This document shows positions 43,232 through 50,632 of a stretch of 64,000 bases of DNA, piece by piece (position 1 is the stretch's first letter; each line of letters opens with the position of its first letter). The notes below the pieces were generated by a model, which was given only the letters and a program-made list of their open reading frames with translations, was not told the DNA's origin and ran no database searches. Both the position numbers and the translations under genes were made by a program. The DNA comes from Maricaulis parjimensis (GTDB taxonomy: Bacteria; Pseudomonadota; Alphaproteobacteria; Caulobacterales; Maricaulaceae), in assembly GCF_016817355.1 (NCBI RefSeq), contig NZ_JADOTT010000005.1, forward strand, positions 186,001-250,000. The letters run 5' to 3'.

Positions 43232-43825
43232 TTACTGGACGCGTTCCGCTCGGAACCAGCGACCGCCATTGTTGAATTGCATGAAATAGGATCCCAGGGC
43301 GCCGCTGCGGATATTGGCCGTCAGGCCCGGGCGGGCGCCGCGGCTGATCCCCTGGATCCGCGTCGTATCGGTCTGGCGCCAGACCTGGCCATTGGCCAGG
43401 GTGATGACGATCTTGCCGTCGCGCCGTGTGGTGATCTCGGTGACCGCCAATTCCTCGATGCGTTCGATCCGGCCATCATCATCGCGCGTGACGACACGGT
43501 CGGGCGAATGCACTTCAGCGGCTTCCGCCTCTGCCAGATCTTCATGCTCGCCGCGCAGGCTGGGCAGGGAGAAGTTCGGAATGCTCAACCCGAAGGTGGA
43601 TTCCTCGGCCGCTTCGATCTGGCCGCGGTCCACGGCAACCACTTCGCCGGCCTCCGCATCGCCATAGAGTGCCTCGACAGCAGCATCCAGACAGGCGAGT
43701 CGCGCCGAATCATCTTCGATGGCGCGACAGGCAAACAGGGGTTGCAGCGGCTGGCCGCCGGATTGTGCCTGAACAGTCGGCGTCAGGAATAGTGGTGCAA
43801 AAACAAGCAGTAATCTGGATTTCAT
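43232..43825 (-). CDS. Exported protein with CRAI/RLACLD N-terminal motif (paralogue 2)
   Basis: This is a 197-residue exported protein, start at 43825 (an in-frame ATG at 43840 is an alternative). It has a signal peptide ending TVQAQ. The same FACRAIEDDSARLACLDAAV disulfide-type motif and a C-terminal strand ITLANGQVWRQTDTTRIQGI show that it is a tandem paralogue of the gene at 42405-43208. The two are read in the same direction, 23 bases apart, with this one first. Both sit between oppC and oppA on the opposite strand. The function is unknown. Confidence 0.82.
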   Translation of the reverse strand: MKSRLLLVFAPLFLTPTVQAQSGGQPLQPLFACRAIEDDSARLACLDAAVEALYGDAEAGEVVAVDRGQIEAAEESTFGLSIPNFSLPSLRGEHEDLAEAEAAEVHSPDRVVTRDDDGRIERIEELAVTEITTRRDGKIVITLANGQVWRQTDTTRIQGISRGARPGLTANIRSGALGSYFMQFNNGGRWFRAERVQ

Positions 43826-43955
43826 GGGGTTTCCATACATCTCGGAATTGCTGTGACTATGCGACACCGGCTTGCAGCTGTCGACCGCTTGGGCATGTTC
43901 GGCTAGAAGAGTGAATTCAGTTGAGTTCCGCCGCATCGGAGGGGAGACCGATACC

Positions 43956-45584
43956 GTGATCCGCAAAGTCTTTTTGAAGTCCGTTCTTGTCACCGCGTCG
44001 GCCCTGGCCCTGGCCAGTTGTGGCGGCGGCAGCCCGGTTGAATCCGGCAATATCATCCTCCACCGCGGCAATACCGCGGAACCGCTGTCGCTCGATCCGC
44101 ACAAGGCGAGCGGCACGTGGGAGAACCACATTATCGGCGACATGTTCATCGGCCTGTTCACCGAGGATGCAAACGGCGCTCCGGTTCCCGGCATGGCGGA
44201 AAGCTATGAGGTGTCCGAGGACGGTCTGACCTGGACCTTCCATCTGCGCGAGGCCAGCTGGTCGGATGGCGAGCCGGTGACCGCGAGTGACTTCGTCTTT
44301 GCCTGGCGCCGCATCGCCTCGCCGGCGACGGGTGCGCAATACGTCTCCCTTCTGTACCCGATTGCCGGCATGGAAGCCGCCACGCGTGGGCTGGCTCCGG
44401 TCGAAAATATCGGTGTTCGGGCGATCGATGATTCCACGCTGGAAGTCTCGCTCGAGAACCCGGCGCCCTACCTGCCGGGCCTTCTGACCCACTACACCAG
44501 CTTCCCGCTGCCGCAGCACGTGGTCGAGCAATATGGTGATGAATGGGTGCGTCCGGCCAATATCCAGGTCAATGGCGCCTACCGTCTTGAAGACTGGCGG
44601 ACGAACAACTTCGTCCACCTGGTGCGCAATGACACCTTCTTCGACAATGACAATGTCTGCATCGATGACGTCTACTACTATCCGACCGTGGACAATTCCG
44701 CTGCCGGCCGCCGCGTGCGTAATGGCGAGCTGCACATCAACAACAATTTCCCGGGCCAGCAGCTGGACTTCCTGAACCGCGAGATCCCGGACTATGTCCG
44801 CATCGCGCCTTACATGGGCACGATCTACTTCTCCGTGAACACCACGCTGGACGGTTTCTCCGACCCGAATGTCCGGAATGCTCTGGGCATGTCGATCGAC
44901 CGTCACTTCATTGCCGACGAGATCCTGCGGGCGGGCTTCCAGCCGGCCTATTCCCTGGTGCCGCCGGGCGTGAATGGCTATCCGGGCGGTGTGTCTGCGC
45001 AATGGGCGGACACGCCGATCGAGGAGCGCCGGGAACAGGCGCGGGCCCTTCTGGAAGCGGCGGGCTTCGGTCCGGACAATCCGCTCCAGTTCGAATACAC
45101 CTACCGCGCAACGGGCGATAACCCGCGTATCGCCCCGGTCGTCCAGAATGACTGGTCGGCCATCGCCGACTGGGTCCAGCCGCAGCTCATCGTCAACGAC
45201 ACGCAGATCCACTACGACAATCTGCGCGCCAACGACTATCAGGTCGCCGATGGTGGCTGGATTGCGGACTATAACGACGCCTACAACTTCCTCTTCCTGG
45301 GCGAGTACCGCTCGGTGCCGATGAATTATTCGCGCTACAACAATCCGGAGTATGACGCGATGGTCACGGCGGCTAATCAGGAGCTGGATGAGACGCTTCG
45401 CGGCTCTATGCTGGCCCAGGCCGAGCAGATGCTGGTCGATGACATGCCGATCATCCCGATCGTCTACTATGTGTCGAAAAACCTGGTGAATCCGGACGTG
45501 GTTGGCTGGGAAGACAATATCGTGGACATCCACCGTACCCGCTATATGTGCCTGGCGAGTGCGATGGAGGATGCGGCGGAATAG
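43956..45584 (+). CDS. oppA: Oligopeptide ABC transporter substrate-binding lipoprotein OppA
   Basis: This is a 542-residue periplasmic binding protein. The GTG start at 43956 follows GGAGGGGAG; the signal peptide ends in the lipobox ALASC, so lipid anchoring at Cys24 is expected. Family segments are TAEPLSLDPHKASGTWENHIIGDMFIGL, the FAWRRIASP segment, VNGAYRLEDW and the late NNPEYDAMVTAANQ. It should bring oligopeptides to OppBC. It is separated from oppBC by 1.6 kb that holds two opposite-strand genes, so it needs its own promoter, which must lie between 43826 and 43955, facing the paralogue gene. Confidence 0.94.
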   Translation: MIRKVFLKSVLVTASALALASCGGGSPVESGNIILHRGNTAEPLSLDPHKASGTWENHIIGDMFIGLFTEDANGAPVPGMAESYEVSEDGLTWTFHLREASWSDGEPVTASDFVFAWRRIASPATGAQYVSLLYPIAGMEAATRGLAPVENIGVRAIDDSTLEVSLENPAPYLPGLLTHYTSFPLPQHVVEQYGDEWVRPANIQVNGAYRLEDWRTNNFVHLVRNDTFFDNDNVCIDDVYYYPTVDNSAAGRRVRNGELHINNNFPGQQLDFLNREIPDYVRIAPYMGTIYFSVNTTLDGFSDPNVRNALGMSIDRHFIADEILRAGFQPAYSLVPPGVNGYPGGVSAQWADTPIEERREQARALLEAAGFGPDNPLQFEYTYRATGDNPRIAPVVQNDWSAIADWVQPQLIVNDTQIHYDNLRANDYQVADGGWIADYNDAYNFLFLGEYRSVPMNYSRYNNPEYDAMVTAANQELDETLRGSMLAQAEQMLVDDMPIIPIVYYVSKNLVNPDVVGWEDNIVDIHRTRYMCLASAMEDAAE

Positions 45585-45604
45585 ACACCGCCGCTTGCCA
45601 GACC

Positions 45605-45656
45605 AAGCCCCGTCGACCTAGCTTGTGCGTAACAGGTTCAGGTCGCGGGGCTTTTT
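45605..45656 (+). terminator. Terminator-like hairpin abutting the next start codon
   Basis: AAGCCCCG-T-CGACCT (45605-45619) pairs with AGGTCG-CGGGGCTT (45640-45653) in a 14-base stem with one bulged T, followed by TTTTT. It lies 20 bases after the oppA stop. The next gene starts two bases after the T run, so the hairpin also covers that gene's ribosome-binding sequence. It may terminate oppA and limit read-through into the DUF3667 gene. Confidence 0.75.
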
Positions 45657-45657
45657 C

Positions 45658-46887
45658 ATGTCTGGTGGGGATACAATCACGGATGCCGTGATCGGCGGCG
45701 CGGCGGAAGACGCGGTCGGCGATGCGATCAGCGCCTCAAAGCGCAAGAAGACCCAGCATTTCTCCATGTTCAAATCGCCGACGGCGGCCGGCGATTGCTC
45801 CAATTGCGGCACCCATTTGTCGGGCCCGGTCTGTCACAGTTGCGGCCAGACCTCGGACACCTTCCACCGTCCCATCTGGGATCTCTTCATGGATGTGGTC
45901 GACGGGCTGCTGGGCCTGGAGGGCCGGCTCTGGCGCACCTTGCCGGCGCTTATGTTCCGTCCCGGCGCTGTCACCAAATCCTATCTGACCGGCCAGCGCG
46001 CCCGTTATGTGATGCCGTTCCGGCTCTATCTGACGGCCAGCGTTCTCTTCTTCCTGGCCTTTTCCCTGGTCAATTCCGGCGGCGGCGATTCGGAGGGTGC
46101 GGTCGGCCTGGACGAGGCAACAATCGCTGCGCAACAGGTCGGCATTGAGCGGGCACGCGAGGATCTCCAGAATCTGCCGCCCGAATTACGCGACCGGGTG
46201 ATGGAACAGCTCGATAATACCGAAGCGAATCTGGAAGCCTTGGAGAACACGGGTGATCTCGTTCCCGAGGAAGTCCGGGAGTTGCAGCAGCAACAAACCC
46301 GCAATGAGATGAAGCTCTCCATCCGCCAGGCGCTGCTTCCGGAAGACTATCCGGAGGAAGAGCCGGCGACGGATGAGGACCCGGATCTGGTCGACATGGA
46401 TGGTTGGACGATGAGTGTCGGTGATGTCTCCGGCGTCCCCTACTGGATGCGTCACCGTCTGGCCGATGGCGCGGACCGGATCATTGATACCCAGGGTGAG
46501 GCATTGTGGACGGCGATGAAGACCTGGGCACCGCGCCTCCTGTTTGCACTACTGCCGATTTATGCCCTGCTTCTGGCGGTGACGCATTTCTACAAGAAGG
46601 GTCTGTTCTTCTACGACCATCTGGTCGTGTCGCTGCATTTTCACGCCTTCATCTTCTTCCAGTTCATTCTGCTAGGCGTGATCAGCCTGGCGATCGGGCC
46701 GGGCTGGGCGATTCTCGCCTTCATGTTGTGGTCGAACTACTACCTCTATCGCATCCACCGCTCGGTCTATGAGCATGGCCGGATATCCTCGGTCTTGCGC
46801 ACGCTCTTCATGGATTTCGTCTACATGTTCGTGCTGAGCTTCGGCCTGTTGATCCTGCTCTTTATCGGCGTGCTCACCGCCGCCTGA
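45658..46887 (+). CDS. DUF3667-type membrane protein with a zinc ribbon
   Basis: This is a 409-residue protein. After an Ala/Gly-rich N-terminus, a zinc ribbon (CSNCG...CHSCGQ, residues about 53-72) leads into MFRPGAVTKSYLTGQRARYVMPFRLYLTASVLFFLAF, the DUF3667 hallmark. A central acidic helical region (about 145-265) and four C-terminal membrane helices follow. The function of the family is unknown. The ATG at 45658 sits directly behind a terminator-like hairpin. A second in-frame ATG at 45766 would still keep the zinc ribbon, and the true start may be there. It is convergent with sppA. Confidence 0.83.
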   Translation: MSGGDTITDAVIGGAAEDAVGDAISASKRKKTQHFSMFKSPTAAGDCSNCGTHLSGPVCHSCGQTSDTFHRPIWDLFMDVVDGLLGLEGRLWRTLPALMFRPGAVTKSYLTGQRARYVMPFRLYLTASVLFFLAFSLVNSGGGDSEGAVGLDEATIAAQQVGIERAREDLQNLPPELRDRVMEQLDNTEANLEALENTGDLVPEEVRELQQQQTRNEMKLSIRQALLPEDYPEEEPATDEDPDLVDMDGWTMSVGDVSGVPYWMRHRLADGADRIIDTQGEALWTAMKTWAPRLLFALLPIYALLLAVTHFYKKGLFFYDHLVVSLHFHAFIFFQFILLGVISLAIGPGWAILAFMLWSNYYLYRIHRSVYEHGRISSVLRTLFMDFVYMFVLSFGLLILLFIGVLTAA

Positions 46888-46895
46888 GCCCAGAA

Positions 46896-46923
46896 AAAAG
46901 GGCCCGCCGAGGCGAGCCCTTTT
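46896..46923. terminator. Bidirectional intrinsic terminator between DUF3667 gene and sppA
   Basis: AAAAGGGC (46896-46903) pairs with GCCCTTTT (46916-46923), and an inner CGCC/GGCG pair extends the stem. T runs are present at the 3' side on both strands, which suits the convergent genes ending at 46887 and 46946. Confidence 0.85.
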
Positions 46924-46945
46924 CCTGGATCAAGCGAAGCCCGGC

Positions 46946-48733
46946 CTATTGCGGGACGCGGGTATCGGTGCGCATCTGGACGCCGGTCTGCTGGGCGGCC
47001 TGGCGGGCCTGCAGGGCGGCCTGCACTTCCGGCAATTCCATCAGCGCATTGAGACGGGCCGCCGTTTCGGCCGTCTCGGCCGACACGCCGAACATTTCCT
47101 GGAAGGCTTCCAGCGGGGTGCGTTCGCGCGGGAAGCGGCGCAGGCGCACATCGCTCTCCGGATCGATTCCGGCCAGTTGTTTGGCCACGGCGACGGCATC
47201 GCGGAACCCGCCGATCTCGTCGACCAGGCCCAGATCCAGCGCCTGTGCACCGGTCCAGACACGGCCGCGGGCGATCTCCAGCACGCGCTCCAGCGGCAGA
47301 TCGCGGCCATCGGCCACGCGCTGGGTGAAGTCCTCATAGATATGGGACATCTGCTCGCGATAGGCGGCGCGCTGGCTGTCGGTCCAGGCCTCCGCACTGG
47401 ACATGGCGGTCGTGAACTCGCCGCCGACTGAGACAGTCTCGACATTCAGCCCGACCATCTCGAACGTGCCGTCCAGAACAACCTTGCCGCCCAGCACGCC
47501 GATCGAGCCGGTCAGCGTGGTGGCGTGGGCCAGGACATAATCGGCCGGGGCCGCGATATAATAGCCGCCCGATGCGGCCAGCGAGGCCATCGAGACGACG
47601 ACCGGCTTGCCGGCTTCGCGGGCGCGGTTCACGGCGAACCAGATCTGGTCGGAGGCAATGGCCGAGCCGCCCGGGGAATCAACCCGCAGCACGATGGCGC
47701 GGACATTCGGATCCGCGGCGGCATCCAGAATGGCTTCGGCCATGAAATCGCCGCCGATCATTTCCTCACCGCCGAACGGGCCGCTCTGGGCGGAACCGGT
47801 GACGATGGCACCCTGGCCCTCGATCAGGGCGATGACCGGAGCATTGCTCCAGGCCGGGGTGGCCTCGGCATGATAATCGGACAGGCTGATGAATTCGGAG
47901 GCGGGGCCGGCCTGGGCCAGCGCCGCTTCGCGGGCTTCCACGACATGGCCGAGCCGGTCGACCAGGCCAGCGTCCAGCGCTTCCTCGGCCGAATGCGGTG
48001 CCGTCTCGAACAGGCCGCGTACCGTGTCGCTGTCAAAACCGCGATCAGCGGCAATGGCATTCACGGCCGTATCATAGATCGACCCGATATAGCTTTCCGC
48101 GGCTTCGCGGTGCGCCTCGGTGAAATCGGTCTCGGTATAGGTGTTCGCCGCATTCTTGTATTCGTGGAATTGCTCGAATTGCGGCTGTGCATTGAAATGC
48201 TCGAACAGGCCGCCCAGGAACATGACTTCCGAGGCCAGGCCGGCCGGGGTGAAGCTGGCCGTGTCCTGCAGCCAGATCTCGTCCGACCCGGACACTGCGA
48301 AATAGCCGGTGACGCTGGTGCCTTCGAAGCCTTGCGCATGGGTCAGCACGAATTTCCCGCTATCGCGGAAATCGGCGAGGGCGGTGCGCATTTCCTCGGC
48401 CATGCCCGGTGACAGGCCGAATTCATTGGCGCGGATGAACAGGCCCTGCACCCGGCTGTCGGCTTCGGCGCGTTCCAGCGTGCGGACAATGTCGACCACG
48501 GAGAGCGGTTCGGCGAATCCGAAGGGCGAGCGGGTCGGTGTATCAAGGCGGGCCGTACGCAGGTCCAATTCCAGGACAATGCCGCCACGGGGCAGGGCGG
48601 TTTCGTCCGCCGCCGAGCTCAGCGCGCTTGTGATGATCAGGCCGATCAGGAAGAAAAAGGCAAAGCCGGCCAGAATCGCCCCCACGACGACACCGACAAC
48701 CGACCCGAAAAACGTAATCCAGAACTGTTTCAT
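46946..48733 (-). CDS. sppA: Signal peptide peptidase SppA, 67 kDa type
   Basis: This is a 595-residue, membrane-anchored serine protease that degrades left-over signal peptides. One N-terminal helix (residues about 8-35) is followed by two tandem ClpP-like domains. The catalytic Lys is Lys193 (EYKNAAN) in the first domain. The Ser is Ser388 (SLAASGGYYIAAP) in the second, which matches the Lys/Ser split over the two halves known for E. coli SppA. LTGSIGVLGG is also typical. The start at 48733 has AAAGGG upstream; the frame is open to 48763 but with polar residues only. The terminator is shared with the convergent gene. Confidence 0.96.
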   Translation of the reverse strand: MKQFWITFFGSVVGVVVGAILAGFAFFFLIGLIITSALSSAADETALPRGGIVLELDLRTARLDTPTRSPFGFAEPLSVVDIVRTLERAEADSRVQGLFIRANEFGLSPGMAEEMRTALADFRDSGKFVLTHAQGFEGTSVTGYFAVSGSDEIWLQDTASFTPAGLASEVMFLGGLFEHFNAQPQFEQFHEYKNAANTYTETDFTEAHREAAESYIGSIYDTAVNAIAADRGFDSDTVRGLFETAPHSAEEALDAGLVDRLGHVVEAREAALAQAGPASEFISLSDYHAEATPAWSNAPVIALIEGQGAIVTGSAQSGPFGGEEMIGGDFMAEAILDAAADPNVRAIVLRVDSPGGSAIASDQIWFAVNRAREAGKPVVVSMASLAASGGYYIAAPADYVLAHATTLTGSIGVLGGKVVLDGTFEMVGLNVETVSVGGEFTTAMSSAEAWTDSQRAAYREQMSHIYEDFTQRVADGRDLPLERVLEIARGRVWTGAQALDLGLVDEIGGFRDAVAVAKQLAGIDPESDVRLRRFPRERTPLEAFQEMFGVSAETAETAARLNALMELPEVQAALQARQAAQQTGVQMRTDTRVPQ

Positions 48734-48849
48734 GGGAGCCCTTTCCGACCCAGGCGTGCACACTCAGCGGACCGTCGTGCAAGATGCGGTCCTGTTTGCG
48801 AAGATAATGTAGGCAGATGGCTGTGATGGGTCGAGGGAAAGCCGGCCCT

Positions 48850-48912
48850 GTCATCCCGCCCGGACGCAGTGCGGCTGCGGGCTCACGCAAGCGTGATCAG
48901 ATGTGTGGGATG
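48850..48912. repeat. Degenerate REP-like element, copy E
   Basis: GTCATCCCGCCCGG at 48850 and a partly matching GGGATGGGGCGGG from 48907 resemble the arms of the other REP-like copies, but the centre and right end have diverged. It lies between sppA and tRNA-Pro. Confidence 0.4.
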
Positions 48913-48927
48913 GGGCGGGAAAGTGAA

Positions 48928-49004
48928 TGGTCGGAGTAGCAAGATTCGAACTTGCGACCCCCGCCTCCCGAAGACGGTGCTCTACCAGGCTGAGCTATAC
49001 TCCG
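48928..49004 (-). tRNA. tRNA-Pro (anticodon CGG)
   Basis: Read on the minus strand, the 77 bases fold as a complete cloverleaf: acceptor CGGAGTA/TACTCCG, D-arm GCTC...GAGC, anticodon stem CCGTC/GGCGG around the loop TTCGGGA, a five-base variable loop, and a T-arm with GTTCGAATC. The anticodon CGG reads the proline codon CCG. The CCA end is encoded. Confidence 0.95.
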
Positions 49005-49017
49005 AACCGAGGCGCGG

Positions 49018-49046
49018 CTTATAGCCAACTCTCTGTCGCGGCGCAA
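49018..49046 (-). promoter_or_regulatory. Promoter of tRNA-Pro
   Basis: On the minus strand TTGCGC (49046-49041) and TATAAG (49023-49018) are separated by exactly 17 bases, close to the housekeeping sigma factor consensus. The -10 element lies 13 bases before the mature tRNA 5' end, leaving a short leader. Confidence 0.6.
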
Positions 49047-49174
49047 CGCGGGAAACGCAGGCTTTCGCAGACAGATTTCAGTGCCGGTCCGCCGCGCCCG
49101 GCCTGTGTGCAATCGGTTGTATTATATGCATGCGGTTTTCTGCACTTCGCGCTGCATTCGACCGTTTTGCGGCG

Positions 49175-49203
49175 TTGCATCCGGGCGAGGGGTTATGTAT
49201 TTA
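49175..49203 (+). promoter_or_regulatory. Candidate promoter of tRNA-Gln
   Basis: TTGCAT (49175-49180) and TATTTA (49198-49203) are 17 bases apart, in the right orientation, about 30 bases before the mature tRNA-Gln 5' end. Confidence 0.45.
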
Positions 49204-49233
49204 CCGCGCTCCGTCCTCGCTGACGGGCCCGGT

Positions 49234-49308
49234 TGGGGCGTCGCCAAGTGGTAAGGCATCGGTTTTTGGTACCGACATTCCCAGGTTCGAATCCTGGCGC
49301 CCCAGCCA
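49234..49308 (+). tRNA. tRNA-Gln (anticodon TTG)
   Basis: The 75 bases form a full cloverleaf: acceptor TGGGGCG/CGCCCCA with G discriminator, D-arm GCC...GGC, anticodon stem TCGGT/ACCGA around TTTTGGT, and a T-arm with GTTCGAATC. The anticodon TTG reads CAA (and CAG by wobble). CCA is encoded. It is divergent from tRNA-Pro. Confidence 0.95.
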
Positions 49309-49825
49309 ATCTCCTATCTCTCCCGTACATAAAGTGATGCGCGGCGGATGTTGCGCCGCGGCAGAGCTCCGTCCTACACTCGCTTCGGGCACTAAAAGGT
49401 CTTCACAACTGGGTGTTTCGGAGTGCAACCAGGCGTCGCTGGCGATACCATTTTTGGGCGAGCTGCGATTGCGGGGTAAACGTGTGACGCGAATCCGGCG
49501 CAATTCAGCGCAGTTCGGGCCGCATTCCAGCCACAAAGATGTATTGATCGTAGTGTAATGCTGGTGTTAGCGTTCCAGCGATTTTTAAGAGGCGTGCGAG
49601 CGCCTATAAGATGATGGGCCAACCATCGCGGGGTATCTCGGGTGATCCGCAGTTGCGGTAACCACTCGGCTAGACTTGATCGCTAAGCCGCTTCGGCGGC
49701 AGCTGTCTTAGGCCGCTTGATTTAGGCTAGGGGGCCAAACCGGCAGGCCTGTGCCGGGTCAGCATCGAAGTTTTTTTGAAGCGGGAAGCTGCGAGCGACC
49801 CGCATTGACCATTGTGAGGCGAGAA
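49309..49825. other. Long leader/intergenic region ahead of the TonB-system operon
   Basis: These 517 bases contain no gene that I can support. They are less GC-rich than the surroundings in places. They hold several dyads, for example AGGCG-TGCGAG-CGCCT directly before a TATAAG hexamer (around 49591-49612), and GCCGCTTCGGCGGC near 49686. The operon promoter and perhaps an untranslated leader or small RNA should lie here. No Fur-type site stands out by eye. Confidence 0.5.
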
Positions 49826-50608
49826 ATGGTGAACTTGAAGAATTTGGTTCGCGCGTCGCTTATGGCGACGGTTGCGGCGGGCGCCTTTGGGGGGGCCGCC
49901 GTTGCGCAGCTGGACCAAACCCTCAACGTTGCGCGACAGAACACGACCGATGGCGCTCAGACGCAGCGTCGGATCGATCAGCTGGATGACCAGCGGACCG
50001 ATATTGAACTGGAATACCGCGCTCTGCTTGAGCAGATTGAATCCCAGCGCCTGTTCGTGGAGCAGCAGGAAGTTTTCATCCGTTCCCAAGAGAACGAGAT
50101 GGAATCCCTGGAAAGCCAGATCGAACGCGTTGACGGCATTCAGACCGATCTCGCACCGATGATGCGCGAAATGGTTCAGAACCTCGAAGAGTTCGTGAGC
50201 CTCGACCTGCCCTTCCGCCTGGAAGGCGAAAATGGCCGCCTGGCCCGTATCGAAGGTCTCTATGAGCTGATCGACGATCCGGCCATCTCCCCGGCTGAGC
50301 GTTACCGCGTCATCCTGAACGCCTACGACATCGAAGCGTCCTACGGCCGTTCCCTGAACGCCTATGACGACACCGTCCTGGAAGACGGCGTGCCGGTGAA
50401 CGTCAAAGTCCTGCAGATCGGCCGCGTTGCCATGATCCGCCAGTACGATGATGGCCGCATGACCATCCGCCATAACGGTTCCAGCGACTGGGAAAGCCTC
50501 CCGGGCAGCTACGAAGCCAACGTGACCCGCGCCATCCGCATCGCCGAAGAAGTGACGACCCCGTCTGTCTTCCTCGTGCCGCTGCCTGGCCCGCAGGTCG
50601 CCCAATAA
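49826..50608 (+). CDS. DUF3450 periplasmic coiled-coil protein
   Basis: This is a 260-residue exported protein. The start at 49826 has GAGGCGAG upstream and opens a signal peptide (VRASLMATVAAGAFGGAAVAQ). The mature protein begins with about 90 residues of coiled coil (RRIDQLDDQRTDIELEYRALLEQIESQ and so on), then a globular part with PFRLEGENGRLARIEGLYELIDDP and VKVLQIGRVAMIRQYDD. This is the DUF3450 pattern. In Vibrio-type TonB2 loci such a gene precedes ttpC, as here. It is probably a periplasmic part of the energy-transduction complex. Codons such as GAA, CGT and AAC are favoured, which suggests strong expression. Confidence 0.9.
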   Translation: MVNLKNLVRASLMATVAAGAFGGAAVAQLDQTLNVARQNTTDGAQTQRRIDQLDDQRTDIELEYRALLEQIESQRLFVEQQEVFIRSQENEMESLESQIERVDGIQTDLAPMMREMVQNLEEFVSLDLPFRLEGENGRLARIEGLYELIDDPAISPAERYRVILNAYDIEASYGRSLNAYDDTVLEDGVPVNVKVLQIGRVAMIRQYDDGRMTIRHNGSSDWESLPGSYEANVTRAIRIAEEVTTPSVFLVPLPGPQVAQ

Positions 50609-50632
50609 CGGCTCGGAACGGAGAGTAGGATT

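Noticed and set aside
43917-45533. A 538-codon minus-strand frame opposite oppA
   Set aside because: It is rich in Val, His, Arg and Ile typical of reversed GC-rich codons, with no motif; oppA on the other strand is clear.
49234-49308. tRNA-Gln as an integration site for a genomic island
   Set aside because: I saw no integrase gene and no second copy of the tRNA 3' end in the window; the downstream genes are core-type.
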